DNA of 64,000 bases from Mucor racemosus (GCA_027405735.1 JAPEHQ010000001.1:806001-870000), one strand, 5' to 3'. Positions 38,203 through 50,344 are shown, counted from the stretch's first letter. Numbers and translations: made by a program. The notes: generated by a model not told the origin, from the letters alone.

Positions 38203-39173
38203 TGGAAAAAGCAAAAAACCTGTTTTAACATTAACCGAAATGAGCTCAAATTACAGCTGTAGTGTAATGAATCAAGTTATTACTATAATAATTTACAGCA
38301 GCAATGCTCATCTCAAATGTTCCTATAAATATACAAGGAAATCTTTCTATAATTCCTTGTAAAATGATCAGTCTTTCTTCCTCTTTACAACCTTGTTTAT
38401 TTTCCTTAATAAATATCTTAATTTACAAATAAGAACACCAATCCTCCTTCAACCAATGTTCACCGAACTCTAATATTAAAAATCATACCTTAGCATATCA
38501 TTTTAACCATAATATTTATTCAAGATCACAGGTTATTACATGTAGGTAGACACTAATGAAACCCACAAATGATGGTCTCAATTTCAGTCTTAATGAGTTG
38601 TAGGATTTATTTGTCGAAAACAAGCGCTTTTTGTCAAATTTGAAAAGCATGTTTCTATGATTTGAGATTCAAAGGGTTCATTTATATTTTAATGTGATGT
38701 ACTGTAAAATAAATATATGTCGCATACTGTATCTTGTAGCATATTAGGTATGCTCTAGTGAATTTTCTTGAACTTTATTCAGTTAAAAGGTATCACGCTC
38801 TGAACTTGAAGATGGCAGATGCTGCTGAAGAACAGTATGTAATGCGCATTCTTTTATAAAGTTGCTTGAAATCTGACAGTCAATCTATTATTTGTAGTGG
38901 AAGTTGCATAATAGTAACTACAAGTAGATAGTTGTGAAAAAAATTCATTTAATGAAGTCAATTTTAACATATTTTATCAAGAAATGACTGTATCTACGAA
39001 GAAATCTTGAACATTCCAGTATATCATAACAAGAAATAACTGAATGTACTTGTGTATTTGATCAAAAAAAAAAAAGAGTATCTAGTGGTAATATGATATT
39101 AGCCGATATTATTCACTTATATGCAATGTAATAGGGCAATAATTGGAACAAGAAGATCTAAAATTTATTTGTT
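38203..39173. other. Unassigned DNA with an LTR-2 tail
   Basis: The segment ending near 38442 (TTAATAAATATCTTAAT, then ACAAATAAGAACACCAA) matches the end of LTR-2 at 18748. Near 38812 an ATG opens a short exon-like stretch, MADAAEEQ, followed by GTATGT, but no continuing exon is evident. An A tract lies near 39063. No complete gene seen. Confidence 0.4.
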
Positions 39174-40054
39174 TCAACAAAATGCTGATTTATATAGTTG
39201 AATGTAACAATTTTGACTGCAAGCATTGTAAATCAGTGGTATATTGTGATTCAGTGTTATTAGGCTTAAACCATAATGAAAAAGCCTGCCTTGACAAAAT
39301 TGACATAATGGAACCAAATCCATGCTATCCGGCACAATGAGCGATTTATCTAGAATCGAGTCTGGTAGATCCAGTACAACATCTCGAGAATCTGGATCTG
39401 CTAAACACCACAGACCAATTGTTTGGGCACATATATTCTTGAGTGAAACCATTTTAAAGTATTTCGTTTCTTCTGCTACAGTATCAAATGGATTCTTTTC
39501 TACCCATAGGTTTTTTAAATGCATCCTTGATATCAATTCGCCCGGTAGATTTTCCAGCCGATTATCTGTCAGATCCAGCACTTGCAATTGTTGCAAATAA
39601 CCTATTTGTGATGGAATACAGACAAGTTGATTTGAATGCAAAAACAACTCTTGCAAATTAGTTAATAATCCTATTTCTTTGGGTAGAATTTCCAGTTGAT
39701 TACAGCCTAGGTTAAGTTCTTGTAGGTTGACAAGTCGCCATAATTCTTTTGGTATTGTTTTAAGATTGTTATTTTGTAATAAAAGAGATGACAAATTTTC
39801 CAAATAAGGTATTGCAGGTGAAGCAATGCGCTTTATACAAAGTAAGTAAACAATTTTTTTTTTATATACATATGGTATAGACATACCAATAAATCTATTC
39901 CTCTAAACGCTAAATACGCTTTACTAGTAAAACTAACAGTATCAACAGGTATTTTTTTCTTTTGATCTTCATTTTCTGCTTTGTAAAATGTTGCTATGCA
40001 ACCATTCATATACCATAGAACAGCCGATTTATATTCATTTTTAGCAATAGACAT
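39174..40054 (-). CDS. Leucine-rich-repeat protein with C-terminal Cys motif
   Basis: Two exons (39887-40054 and 39174-39830) give 274 aa. Residues about 64-165 hold four to five 23-residue LRRs of the typical or SHOC2-like type (LQELNLGCNQLEILPKEIG, LQELFLHSNQLVCIPSQIG, LQVLDLTDNRLENLPGELI). The C-terminal part carries CQFCQGRLF and, 25 residues on, CSQNCYIQL, a possible zinc-binding CxxC...CxxxC arrangement seen in small fungal LRR proteins. No signal peptide or membrane segment. The function is unknown. It is divergent from the next gene across a 558-bp shared upstream region. Confidence 0.8.
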
Positions 40055-40612
40055 TTGACATTTGTCTTGAGGACAATAGAAGGAAAGGGAGAAAAATGGA
40101 AAAAATACAAGTTTGAAAGGGATCTTCTTTGAACTACCTACTACATGAACGGAAAAAGATCTTTTAAACGCAGCGAATGATATCCATTAATAATTACATC
40201 ATGAAAGATATATCACTGTTGAAATGGCACCAAATGGCTATAATTTTGGCAAATGGTGATAATGAATGATATATGATTTATCAGATTATTTCGAAATTCT
40301 TAAAAAAAAATGAAATAAATTATATTTATTACAATGAAATTTTTTTGGTTTGTTAGCGTCACTATGAAGCAAGTAATTTATTCTATGGAAGGATGAGCGT
40401 ATAAATGCGAAAACGGGGTAAAGTTTGTGTCATTAAGAAAGAGAAGGAAGAAGGGAGGGTAAATTCATAAAGGAAATAAATAAATAAAAAATAAAAAAAA
40501 AATGGTACAAAAAAAAAAAAAAAAAAAAAAAACGGTTCGAGGGTTCATATTATCTCGTTTCGCCTTTTTACTATTTTATATACCTTATCAACTCGGGTTC
40601 TTGTTCAATACA
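40055..40612. promoter_or_regulatory. Bidirectional upstream region
   Basis: Separates the divergent LRR gene (-) and the low-complexity gene (+). It includes a 22-bp A run at 40509-40530, interrupted from neighbouring A tracts, a common nucleosome-depleting promoter feature. An in-frame upstream ATG at 40502 would add a poly-Lys stretch, and I do not favour it. Confidence 0.45.
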
Positions 40613-42032
40613 ATGGAAACTACAACACCTTTTAAAAGAGAAAACTCAAAAAGTAGTTTTACAGACGATGAGGATTTAAGCCGTATGTCAGATTTAGAAA
40701 ATGAATATCGAGACAACAATATGAGAAGGATGTCTCTCACTCCTTCTTTACCTGCATCACCCTCTGCTTCATCGTATAATAAAATGAGTGTAGATTCTGA
40801 TGATGCTCGATCTGTATCTTCAACTAGCAAACGAGACAATAATAATATGGAAACTACAACTAGTGCTTCAACAACAACTTCTACAACAACTTCTACAACA
40901 ACTTCTACAACAACTTCTACAACAACTTCCACAATAAGAGCAATTAGGCCAATAGGCAGCAGCTGGGCAAATCTAACTAACAATAATATCCGACAGCAAG
41001 ATGAATTATACATGGTAGACAATAATACCCATAAAAAGACTACTGTACAGACAAAATCTTGTTATAATCTTCGTGAAAGACGAGATCCTGAAAGGAGAAA
41101 TGTAAATCGTAGAAGCTCATTACTAGTAAGTTGAACTTTTTCTTTTTTCCTAAAATTAATATTAATTCAAACAAGCCCAAATCAAAAGCTCTTTTAAGGG
41201 TCATTGATCAAGCAGATGTAAGTTGGTATATGCGTAAAATAATTAGTAATGAAATTTAATAATTATATTAATAGGAAGATACACATTTAGGAGATATAGA
41301 GATGAGAAGAGAGCATGAAACAACTGTACAATTAAAGACTCTAGATAATGAATTTGCCGCAGAAGTAAGTGCATTTCTTGTTAATAACATCAATTTATAT
41401 ATATTTAAATCTATAAACAGAAGCCACAACAGGGTGTACCTGCCGCTTCATGGACAAAGGTAGCCGATTTACCTTTATATCAATGTTCAAAACTTAACCC
41501 AGAGGTTGAAATGACGGTAATAATTTTGGCATACAAAATATGAAAATAGTTATTAATATTCCATATATTAGAGTTTTCAACTGGAAAATATTGCTTCACC
41601 TAGTCAACAACAACAACAACAACAACAAACATATAAAAGTATAAAACGAAAAGGTACATTAAAGTTTCAAGGAGTAAAAAAGGAAAAAAAAATATGTGTA
41701 TGTGTTGTGTATATGAATCTCATTGTCCATTTTATATATATATATATATATATAATATAGCTTCAGAAGATAGATTTGAACCTTACCCTACATCAATTGG
41801 ACTTAAACGTAGAGCCGTTTCACCATCAGTTTCTTTAAATGGTTCTCCTATATTAACAGGTTATTCTAGCCCACCAACAAGTTTTGCCTCCTATTATGGT
41901 AGTAATGGTGGCCCTGGTGGAACATCACCAAATGCAGCTGCAAGAGCTCAACAAAAGTCTTCTACTAGTAGCAATTCGTTTAATTTGCATGATGCAAGTG
42001 GTGGATTGAGTCGAATGTCATTAAGCGAATAA
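40613..42032 (+). CDS. Low-complexity protein of unknown function
   Basis: Six exons: 40613-41125, 41176-41217, 41275-41364, 41421-41516, 41572-41653 and 41761-42032, all in phase, 364 aa. I start at METTTPFKRENS. The N-terminal part is Ser/Thr-rich with a TTST tandem encoded by a 12-bp repeat. A basic block, YNLRERRDPERRNVNRRSSLL, is followed by MRREHETTVQLKTLDNEFAA, which looks conserved and helical. Then come a poly-Gln run and a Ser/Gly-rich tail. No known domain, signal or membrane segment. The charged middle could be a short coiled coil. Many SP/TP and RRxS sites suggest a phosphoregulated protein, which is inference. Confidence 0.7.
40868..40932 (+). repeat. 12-bp coding minisatellite
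   Basis: About five tandem copies of ACAACTTCTACA, encoding a Thr-Thr-Ser-Thr repeat in the gene at 40613-42032. The copies are nearly identical, so length differences between strains are likely. Confidence 0.85.
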
Positions 42033-42646
42033 AATATTTCAACGTTGATTCTATTAGATGCATGTGTAGTGAGTATAGTAGTATGTATGCTATCATCATT
42101 ATGTATTATTGCAGGCAGAATCAACTTTTGCTGTTGTTGTTTGCGTGCAACCAGATTCTCGGTGCCACAAGATGTTGTTTTTCTCAATGCATATAAATTG
42201 ATTAGAAATGGTGGTAGTTGCTGAAGTAGAACTCCTAGTTTTCTTTAGAAAAGGAGGCTCCTAATTTAACCTTTCTTAAATTCATGATCTAGTAATTTTA
42301 TTACAAAACAAAAAATGCAAACAGCTAGTCTACATGTTGTAGTATTATTTAAAGCTACTATATGCTTTTTAAATATTGAAACAATTTGAAAAAAAAAAAA
42401 ATCCCTTGAGAAATGGTTGTTTCTCCAAAAAAAAAAAAAAAAAAAAAAAAGAGCTTTCAGTTTCAACCTTTTATAAATGCATGTTCCAAACAATTTTTTA
42501 CAGAATAAAAAATACAGATATGCCGCTGACATGCTAAAGTAGTATTGTAAACTAGCAGATGCCTTTTAAAAGATCAACTAGCACTTAAAAAAGATGATCA
42601 AGAAGCTAACGTTAGTATAATTTTTTTTGATTTATTGCTTGGAAAT
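42033..42646. other. Convergent intergenic region
   Basis: 3' regions of two converging genes. Contains A tracts near 42389 and 42427 and no recognisable gene. The frames at 41948-42187 and 42266-42532 (-) have no support. Confidence 0.4.
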
Positions 42647-44605
42647 TTATGCAAATTTGTAAGAATCAGTATCGTCAATGAGTTTTTCTTTATGTCTAGC
42701 TTTTAATTCAGCAAGCACATTCGCATTCATTGTTGGTATATTATTTCTTTTCTTGATTTCATCACGTTTGTTTGCAAATTCGATTTCTGCAGAGAGACTA
42801 TTATTAGTGATATTTTCTGCTGGATTGGGAGGAGAAGAGGGTTCATTTATGTATTGAGGTTGTTGTTCCGATTGAGCTACTTTTTTAAACAATGGGTTTT
42901 GAAATAAACTATTCTCTTCTGTTGCCTCGTTCTCCTTTGAAGAATCAAACAACTTTTTAGTGAATGAGCGACGAATATGAGAAGATCGTTCTTCATTATC
43001 ATTTTGTTGAGCTAATTGAAATAACTTGTTATTGAGAGAACTTGCTACTGGTGAGCTATCTGTTGACCAAAATCCATCATCATTTGCCCATGTTTTGTTA
43101 TTATGTAAAGTTGAAATACGTTTGACATGTGGCGTTGTACGTTTAATGATTCGACCATTGGATGTACTGCTAGGAGATGCTGATTCTCTACGAGCATTGA
43201 GGCCATGAATCTCTTTCCAGAAACGATTACTGACACGGCTACCACCAGGAGTACTAAACACTTGGTAAATATACATGTAATTTCAAAGCTTTTTTCTTTT
43301 TACCTGATGGTTTCTGCAGATCTTAGATTTGCGCTACCAATTTCATTTATAATGTTGCGCTTTGGTGATATAATGCGATTTGGTGATGTAGATATTGAAA
43401 TTGTATTAGAAGTAGTGGGGATAGTATTGTAATTATTATTGTTATTGTTATTATTATTATTCAATGTACGTCTAGGTGATAATAAGAATGTTGATGTTGT
43501 GGTTGCTGTTGTTGTTGATGATGAAGGGGGCTTATTATTGTTCTAAAAGAGAATTTTGTTAATATCTATCATTGATCGATCGATTGATTATTTACATTAG
43601 TTTGCGGTGTTATCGAATGTTTATACAAACGAGATGAATTGCCCTCTACTGCAGATTTTCGTTCATTTGGTACACTAAATGTATTGGAAGATGGTCTACG
43701 TTCATCAGTAGATCTAACGCTTAATGAGTTTAATATATCTTGTTTCGAAGATGGTGCAGCGGTCATGAATATATCTTCCTCTTCATCGTCATCTTCTTGT
43801 TCAACATCTTCTACATCTTCTTCTTCTTCTTCTTCTTGGAAATTCAAATGTGTTGATGATAAATCTTCTGCTAATAAAGAAGACTAATTACATATATTAA
43901 TATACATTTCAATTGATATAAACTATACACATTTACTTGTCTTCTTATTTTCTGTAAATTGCTTTGTAATTTGTCCATTCTTTTTCTTTCTTCTGCTAGT
44001 TTTTGCTGCAATGTATTTGATAAACCATTATAAGGTTTTCTATTATTAGAAGGACTATTATGAACAAAATTAGAAGGACGTTTTCCTGAACTCATAAAAG
44101 TCATGGGAGTATCGTCGTTATGGTCTGATAAAGATGGAGTATCAGCAATCTCGGACACTGATTCCTGGTAAAATGGATTGCGGCTAATATATCCATAATT
44201 AGCCCGTGCATCTATCAGAATGGTTAGTTTAGCATATTCCAAGGAGATCTTTGTATTTATTAAACCTTCTCGTAACGTATGTCTTTCTATAAGAGGTGTA
44301 AGAGAAGTCCGCGTGCTATCATAATCAACTTGGCTTCTTCTTTGCTGTAACATGGACTTTATTCTATCAGTTGTATCTGGTGTTTGCTTTTGAATACGAG
44401 CCTGACTTGTTCTAGGAGTCAATTTCTGTTGTAAATTTCCATAAAACTTATCAAAGTCTCTTGAAGCGTTATTTTGTGCAGCTTTTACAGCTTTATAAAA
44501 AGGTGATGTGATTGCTCTCAATGGTGAAGAAACCATGTTATTTCTTTCAGGTGATCTCAACAAATCCTCGTATCCTTCAGTGGTCGTTCTCCTCGGTGAA
44601 TACAT
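42647..44605 (-). CDS. Disordered protein with coiled-coil, function unknown
   Basis: Four exons on the minus strand (43937-44605, 43596-43883, 43304-43542, 42647-43253) give 600 aa, all in phase. The N-terminus MYSPRRTTTEGYEDLLRSPE contains SP/TP motifs. Residues about 195-223 (LQQKLAEERKRMDKLQSNLQ) form a short coiled coil. The next exon carries an acidic run, and the third is Ser/Thr/Asn-rich with SPRRT and SPNR motifs. The last exon has TPGGSRVSNRFW and a charged C-terminus AELKARHKEKLIDD. The second-exon acceptor at 43884 was chosen because the nearer AGs give stops. The SP/TP density suggests a CDK target at the spindle or cell cortex, as inference only. Confidence 0.65.
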
Positions 44606-44860
44606 GATGTATGAAAAGCGAAAAAGATTATTAAGAGAAGGATATTCACAAAGAAAACGAAAAAAATTTCACACATCAGAATTCCAACTGAGCCCAACCA
44701 ACACTGCCGCTATACACACAAAAACGCGCGCAAATGTGCGGCAACAAAGCGTGTTACAATAAGTCACGTTAATTTTTATTTCTCATGAAATTATGTGTAA
44801 AAAAAAAGAGGTATAACAGTATATACAAAATGTTGAATGTTGAATATGATTGATTTTCTA

Positions 44861-46165
44861 TCATCTTTTATCGATAAAATGTAATTGCTTTTGGATAGGA
44901 GGTAAATCTTCTTGTTTATAAGGTTGTATTTTTGTTGTATTAAATGGGTGTTGAATGGGAGGTAAATTATCAGCTGGCTTCATATCTAGAGAGTTTAACA
45001 AATTAAACAAATTTGACATTTGAAGTTTTATAAATAAATTTACCTTGTACATATGTAGAATATGAAGGTTTGCTTATGATTGAAATAGGCGCTAATCTAC
45101 AGTCTTCACTTATTAATGATGGTGATGGTGTGGTATGTTGTGGTAAATTTTCATTTTGATCCAATAAATATGATAAACTAAGTCTACGTTTTGTTGATAC
45201 GGAATTTTCGGTTTCTGTAATAAAAAAATTAGAAATTGTAACTTTGAAGCTTTCAGAATTGCTTTTACCGGTGTTCACTCTTTTAAAAGCTGACAAATTA
45301 TGATTTTGGTTGTTTGTTGTGATGTGCGTGTTGACAGTATTTTTTGTTGATGGATTTGATAATAAATGGTTGATATTTGCTAATTTAAATGAATTTTCTA
45401 CTGAAAGAGGAGGGGCAAGAGGATAAGGGTGATGGTGTGATTCATCGTCCTCATCCTCATCTTCGTCTAGTTCATATTCATCATCTTCGTCTTCTGAATC
45501 TGCGACAGCACGAGGTTGTGTTATTAAATTATTTTTGCTGACATTTGTAATCAAATCATTATTGCTATCATCGATTTCATTTGTAGTGATTGCCTTTCTA
45601 ATGGTTTTTCTTTTCGAATGAATGTATCTTGATGGTCTTGGTCCTGATTCTTTTCTTATTCTTATTTTTAACCCTTGCTTGGCAAAGTTTTGAACTAAAG
45701 GACAAGAACGATACATGCCAGGGAACTATTTTCTATTCGTTAGTATCGAACTAAAATGTCAAAATCATTTTAAACGTACAGTTTTTGCAGAATAAACAGT
45801 AAATGGTTCTGTTAGAACAGATAAATTATAGTTTACTGTATGTCTATAAATTGAGTTTTTAAATATGTATAGATTAAAATAATGTAATTTGCAAACTTAC
45901 TCTCGAATATCAAATAAACACATCCGCAGTTTATAGTTTCCTTCTGCACGAACAGATATATCTGAGAACACGAAAAATGCTCCTTCTGTTCCATCTAGAT
46001 CTCTTAAAGTGTATAATGAAGAAACAGTTCGACCAACAGTTAATTTACTATGTAACAAAATGTTTAATTGCTCTTGATCTTCTCTTCCATCAGCAGGAAC
46101 AAGCACGGCAATTAGGAATAAATGCGATGACAAGGCTGACAATCTACTGATAATGTTCAATAAAT

Positions 46166-46209
<44 letters not shown>

Positions 46210-46639
46210 AAAAAATGACATGTAGTGATGCTACCTTTCAACAGATGTATCATCACTCGTATTCATTACGATTTGAACAACTGGTGGTGGATCAATAGGT
46301 CTTCTATCAACTGGAAATAATCACAATGTTAATATTTTTATGCTATAAATGTAAAGGAATCTAATTTCTGTACCTCTTTCTCCAATACCACACATTCTGG
46401 AATGTACAGGCTGCTGTCTAATGATCAACCTGAAAGGACTTATATAATTGTAAATTTGAGTAATCCTCAACAGAAATATATATATATATAAAAATAAAAA
46501 TAAAAAAAAATAAAAAAATTACTTGTTTGAAGTGTCAGGTTGAAGGCCTTAAATTTATGGTTTCCCTATGATTTTTAGTTCATTTTGAATGCAATTTTTA
46601 CAGAAAATAAAATGAAAATAAATAAAACTAACCTTGCAT
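44861..46639 (-). CDS. Velvet-domain transcriptional regulator
   Basis: Velvet proteins are fungal DNA-binding regulators with an NF-kB-like fold that control development and secondary metabolism. Eight exons on the minus strand: 46633-46639, 46523-46547, 46374-46429, 46235-46310, 45901-46146, 45780-45843, 45044-45725 and 44861-44985, giving 426 aa in phase. The velvet core spans about residues 10-190: KLIIRQQPVHSRMCGIGE, RRPIDPPPVVQI, FLIAVLVPADG, GAFFVFSDISVRAEGNYKLR, then EPFTVYSAKTFPGMYRS and AKQGLKIRIRKE. The C-terminal half is disordered, with an acidic run and NLPPIQHPF and DLPPIQKQL, two similar short motifs. The first exon is only 7 nt (ATGCAAG), and the fourth intron holds a 38-bp homopolymer. 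The exact velvet subclass is not clear. Confidence 0.9.
46167..46204. repeat. 38-bp A/T homopolymer in a velvet-gene intron
   Basis: An unbroken A run on the plus strand (T on the coding strand). It lies in the intron between exons 4 and 5, about 20 bp from the acceptor, and so could serve as a very long polypyrimidine tract. Confidence 0.9.
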
Positions 46640-46947
46640 ATTAAGTTTCAAATACGAAAATAAATAAATGTATAGTTAAATATATAATAAAAATTCTTTA
46701 ATGAATAAAAAAAAATTAAAAAACCAAAAAAAAAAAGAAAAAGAAGAGGGAAAGAAGATGGAAAAGGGGAATTTATAAAATCGAAATTGATTCGAATTGC
46801 TTGAGAGAAAACCTCAACTATTGTGTGTGCTTGAACGTGCCCGATCGATGGTTGTCCCGAGCCATATTTTTGTATGTTGGACCAACCCCCCTTTGTTTTT
46901 TTTTTTTTTTTTTTTTTTTCATTTATCATAAAATAAACCCCCCCACT

Positions 46948-46983
<36 letters not shown>

Positions 46984-47305
46984 AATACACACTCCAAAAA
47001 TCAAACATCCCGCTCTACCCGAGATAAATCGCATTTTTAGCATTTCTTATGGTTTCATACTAAAAAATGTTGTAATGAACTCTCTTCTTAATATGTAAAC
47101 CCAATCTCACATATTTCAAACTGATACAAAAAACTCCAAACCAAAGAAGAGTTTTTACGGAATGTACCGACAATAGTATTTTGTAGGTTTAAAAGTTACA
47201 CTATTTTCCTCTTCAAGCAGCCGACAGATTGGTATCTAAAATTTCATCAAATTCGGAGCTAAAGAGAGGGGATATTCTTATATTCTCAATTGGGAAAAAA
47301 ATTAT
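46640..47305. other. Intergenic region with a CA microsatellite
   Basis: Upstream region of the velvet gene and 3' region of the small membrane protein gene. Contains a T run near 46897-46919 and 14 CA units at 46956-46983. No gene supported; the frame at 46648-47043 (-) is made of these simple repeats. Confidence 0.6.
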
Positions 47306-47780
47306 TTATTTGTTCTTCTTTAATGCATTTTCCATAGCTGTCACTTCAAGTTCTAAATGTTGCTTAGCAACCAATTCCTTTTCTCTTTCCGCGATTTGTC
47401 GTTGCAAACTTTCAGTCTTGAATCTTTTATCTCTTTCACTGTATTGATCTTGATAGAAATCTTGATTTTTATTACTGATAACCGATGGTGAAGCTCGATG
47501 TTGACGAGCATCATACACTTAAAAAACAACCAATTAATACATGTCGATCTCAAATCGATTGAAACTTACTCCAATAAGCTCCATAAATTGCTCCCGAAAC
47601 AACAGATGCAATAGCCACTCGCTTTACATTTTTTTTATATTTCATCACTCTTTCCAAATGTTCGGTTGAACCAGGTGGTCCAATTGCCTTGGGTTCAAAG
47701 CGATCCAACATGAATTTGATTCCATATATCGATGCTCCTCCGACTAACGCTAGCATAAGTGGTGGTAAACGAGGTATCAT
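47306..47780 (-). CDS. Small membrane protein, possibly mitochondrial
   Basis: Two exons (47570-47780 and 47306-47517) give 140 aa. The N-terminus MIPRLPPLMLALVGGASIYG is a hydrophobic segment with small residues and few charges. A second hydrophobic stretch near residues 54-70 (VAIASVVSGAIYGAYW) follows a basic segment. The C-terminal 55 residues are a charged coiled coil (ESLQRQIAEREKELVAKQHL). The size and layout resemble small inner-membrane assembly factors, but I do not recognise the family. The Met 63 bases upstream is in frame but would add an unlikely extension. Confidence 0.65.
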
Positions 47781-48774
47781 TTTATTTGTTTCCTTGAGAA
47801 TTACTGCGAGAAAAAGAAAGTTGTAAAATATGAAAAATGCCAATAGACAATGTTAGAACTGGGGGGAAGAGCATAACGACACACCTTCTTCCACCGTCAC
47901 TGGGTGAATGATTGGCTGCTATCAGCGTGCCTGATTTGATATTTACATACTTACAAAGCCATACAACATGAAACTTGTGCAACTTTTATGATTTAAACAT
48001 CCTACCAAATTTAAAATATGTCCCTGAAGTTGATAAAAAAATAAGATAATAAAAAATACTGCCAATACAACCAATGTACATTGACTATATAATTGCTAAA
48101 AATTGGCATTAATTTATATAGATTTGTCTCAACTATATTCAATATCTTGTCGTAAGAGAAATAATCGTTACATTAAAATTTCTCCTTTTGTAAGGGGAAC
48201 AAATGCCCGTGCTTAAAAATTCCTCAATTTGAAAAACAAATCCGTGTTTGTATGATGATGGCAATTCATGTATGGGTGTGTACATTTGTGAGTGTTTACG
48301 ATCTATAATAATTCTACATTAAAACCGTACTAGACATAGTGTCCCTTGAATAATACATCCGTAATTATAAATTAGGTAATTTACCTCGAGGTTTTTTTTT
48401 TTTTTTTTTATGTTAAAGCTTCATATGTAAAAATCTACAAAAATACTTCCAATGGCAAACATAACGTATGTGTATTGTCATTATAGCATTATATTCCAAT
48501 TTGATTGATTGAACCAGCTGTGTTTACTGCACATGTACATCATTTTCTTCTCTCTTTTAGCACAGCAAAACCCTGTTTTGTCTTTTTGCATCAAAGAGTT
48601 GCCTACGAGAATTACAAATGGCTTGTATTTTAACCAACTGCATTCACCTTGAATAAGGAAAGTATCACAAGAACGTAAATAATGGTATAAAATAGCGAAT
48701 CATTTGACCTTTTTTACCAGTTTCCTTCTCTTTCTCTTTCTATTTATCTCTTGATATTTTCTGATATAATCAAA
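47781..48774. promoter_or_regulatory. Bidirectional upstream region
   Basis: About 1 kb between the divergent small membrane protein gene (-) and the Rho GTPase gene (+). A T run lies near 48394-48409, and a CT-rich stretch (TTTCCTTCTCTTTCTCTTTC near 48721) sits about 35 bp before the Rho start codon, a common pyrimidine-rich start-site feature in fungi. Confidence 0.4.
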
Positions 48775-49628
48775 ATGAGAAAAGTATGGCACAACGCTAT
48801 CTGTAATATTTCGTTAAAAATTACTGACAAATAATGAATATTTTTAATAGCTTAGTCGGAAGAAGTTGGTTGTTGTTGGTGATGGTTTTTGCGGGAAAAC
48901 AAGCTTGTTGCATGTATTTCAACATGGCGAATTTCCAGAGGTATAAATACAAGTAATATATAACAATGTAAAAAATTAAACACTACCTTATATAGGACTA
49001 TGTTCCAACCGTTTTTGAAAACTATATCGCGATTATTAATCATGAGTCGGGTAAATCAATCGAATTATCATTATGGGACACTGCAGGCCAGGAAGAATAC
49101 GATAGACTTCGACCTCTATGTTATCCAGAAACTGATGTTATTTTAGCTTGTTTTGCTATTGACCAGATACAATCATTTGAAAATGTCAAGGATAGGGTAC
49201 CTTTAGATTAACAACAAAACATTGGAAACATATGATTTACTGATTTACATGTATTATTCTTGTAGTGGATCCCAGAAATGGATCATTTTCTTTTCAACAC
49301 ACCTCGTTTGTTAGTCGGCACAAAAAGTGATTTAAGAAACAATAATAAGCGTATAGCAGAGTTAAATACTAATGGTCAACAGCTTATTAGCATTGAACAG
49401 GTATGTTGAAATATAGACGCACAATCAAACGGGATTACATGCTAAATTAGTTTTTTTTTATTACTATTATTATAGGCTGAGGGATTAGCAAGAAAAATAA
49501 ACACACAATACATTGAATGTAGTGCAAAAAACAACACAAACATCAAAAAAGTTATACATACTGCCACAGGGCTTATCCTGAACAATCGCAAGGGAGGATT
49601 GAAGACAAAGATGTGTACTCTACTTTAA
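48775..49628 (+). CDS. Rho-family small GTPase
   Basis: Five exons: 48775-48783, 48851-48940, 48996-49196, 49266-49400 and 49476-49628, giving 195 aa in phase. Rho GTPases switch actin and cell-wall polarity programmes at the plasma membrane. G1 is [11 protein letters not shown] (residues 12-22), G2 is [10 protein letters not shown]3 is [19 protein letters not shown]4 is GTKSDLR and G5 is CSAK. The Rho-specific insert ([21 protein letters not shown]) is present. The C-terminus CTLL is a CAAX box predicted to be geranylgeranylated. G1 has Phe where most Rho proteins have Ala, and G4 has Thr where Cys or Val is usual. The hypervariable tail is short with only modest basic charge. The first exon codes just MRK. 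Confidence 0.92.
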
Positions 49629-50079
49629 CTATTATGTTTTTTTATTGATATTATGATATGCAACAATTTGTTTTAAATTATACCTGTATACATGTCTTTT
49701 TTGTTATTGCTGTTGCACTTGTTTTTTAAAATTTGTAAAAGATCTAAACCATGTGAATTGACAACCTTGATAACTAAGTTGTTTAAGTTTGTCCCTTTTT
49801 TTTGAGCTTTGTGCAACCTGTTATCAATACACAAATCTCTGTATTCTTGATGAGATGTTTAAAATGGTAATAAGACAGTAAAATTAGAGGTATCCTATCC
49901 TAAATTATCCTAGTAATTGGATGATTTCTTTATTTGTAAAGTTGTGCTCTATTCACCCAATTTACTTCCTTTTTCTGAACGTTAAAATTATAAAAGTTCC
50001 ATTTTTTTATCATCGATATCTTTATTTTAAAGGTATTTAAGGTCAAAATACACCAAAGCAAAAGTAATGTTGTGGCTAC
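49629..50079. other. 3' flank of the Rho gene
   Basis: No gene. Unique-looking AT-rich DNA up to the start of the inverted family A copy near 50080. Confidence 0.4.
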
Positions 50080-50344
50080 ATCGAGGTCAAGATTGATAAA
50101 AGATGCATTCATTGTGTTGTGGAAATCGCAACATTTTGATGAATAGAAATTACAGGACCAAGATTTTGTGTTTGCCTCAAGGTTTTTAAAAGGGTTTAAA
50201 AGCATACTTCATCAAACTTATTTAGATGTTAAATACTCACCATATGCTATTAGTATCATCTTGTTTTTTATTTAATTGCTGTATTATTAAAAATTAAGCT
50301 TTTCAAAGCTTATAACAATGGCAATGGGATGTTTCTGATTTTAG

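Noticed and set aside
46648..47043. 131-aa minus-strand frame with a Cys-Val repeat
   Set aside because: Made of the CA microsatellite and T runs; no splice structure or family.
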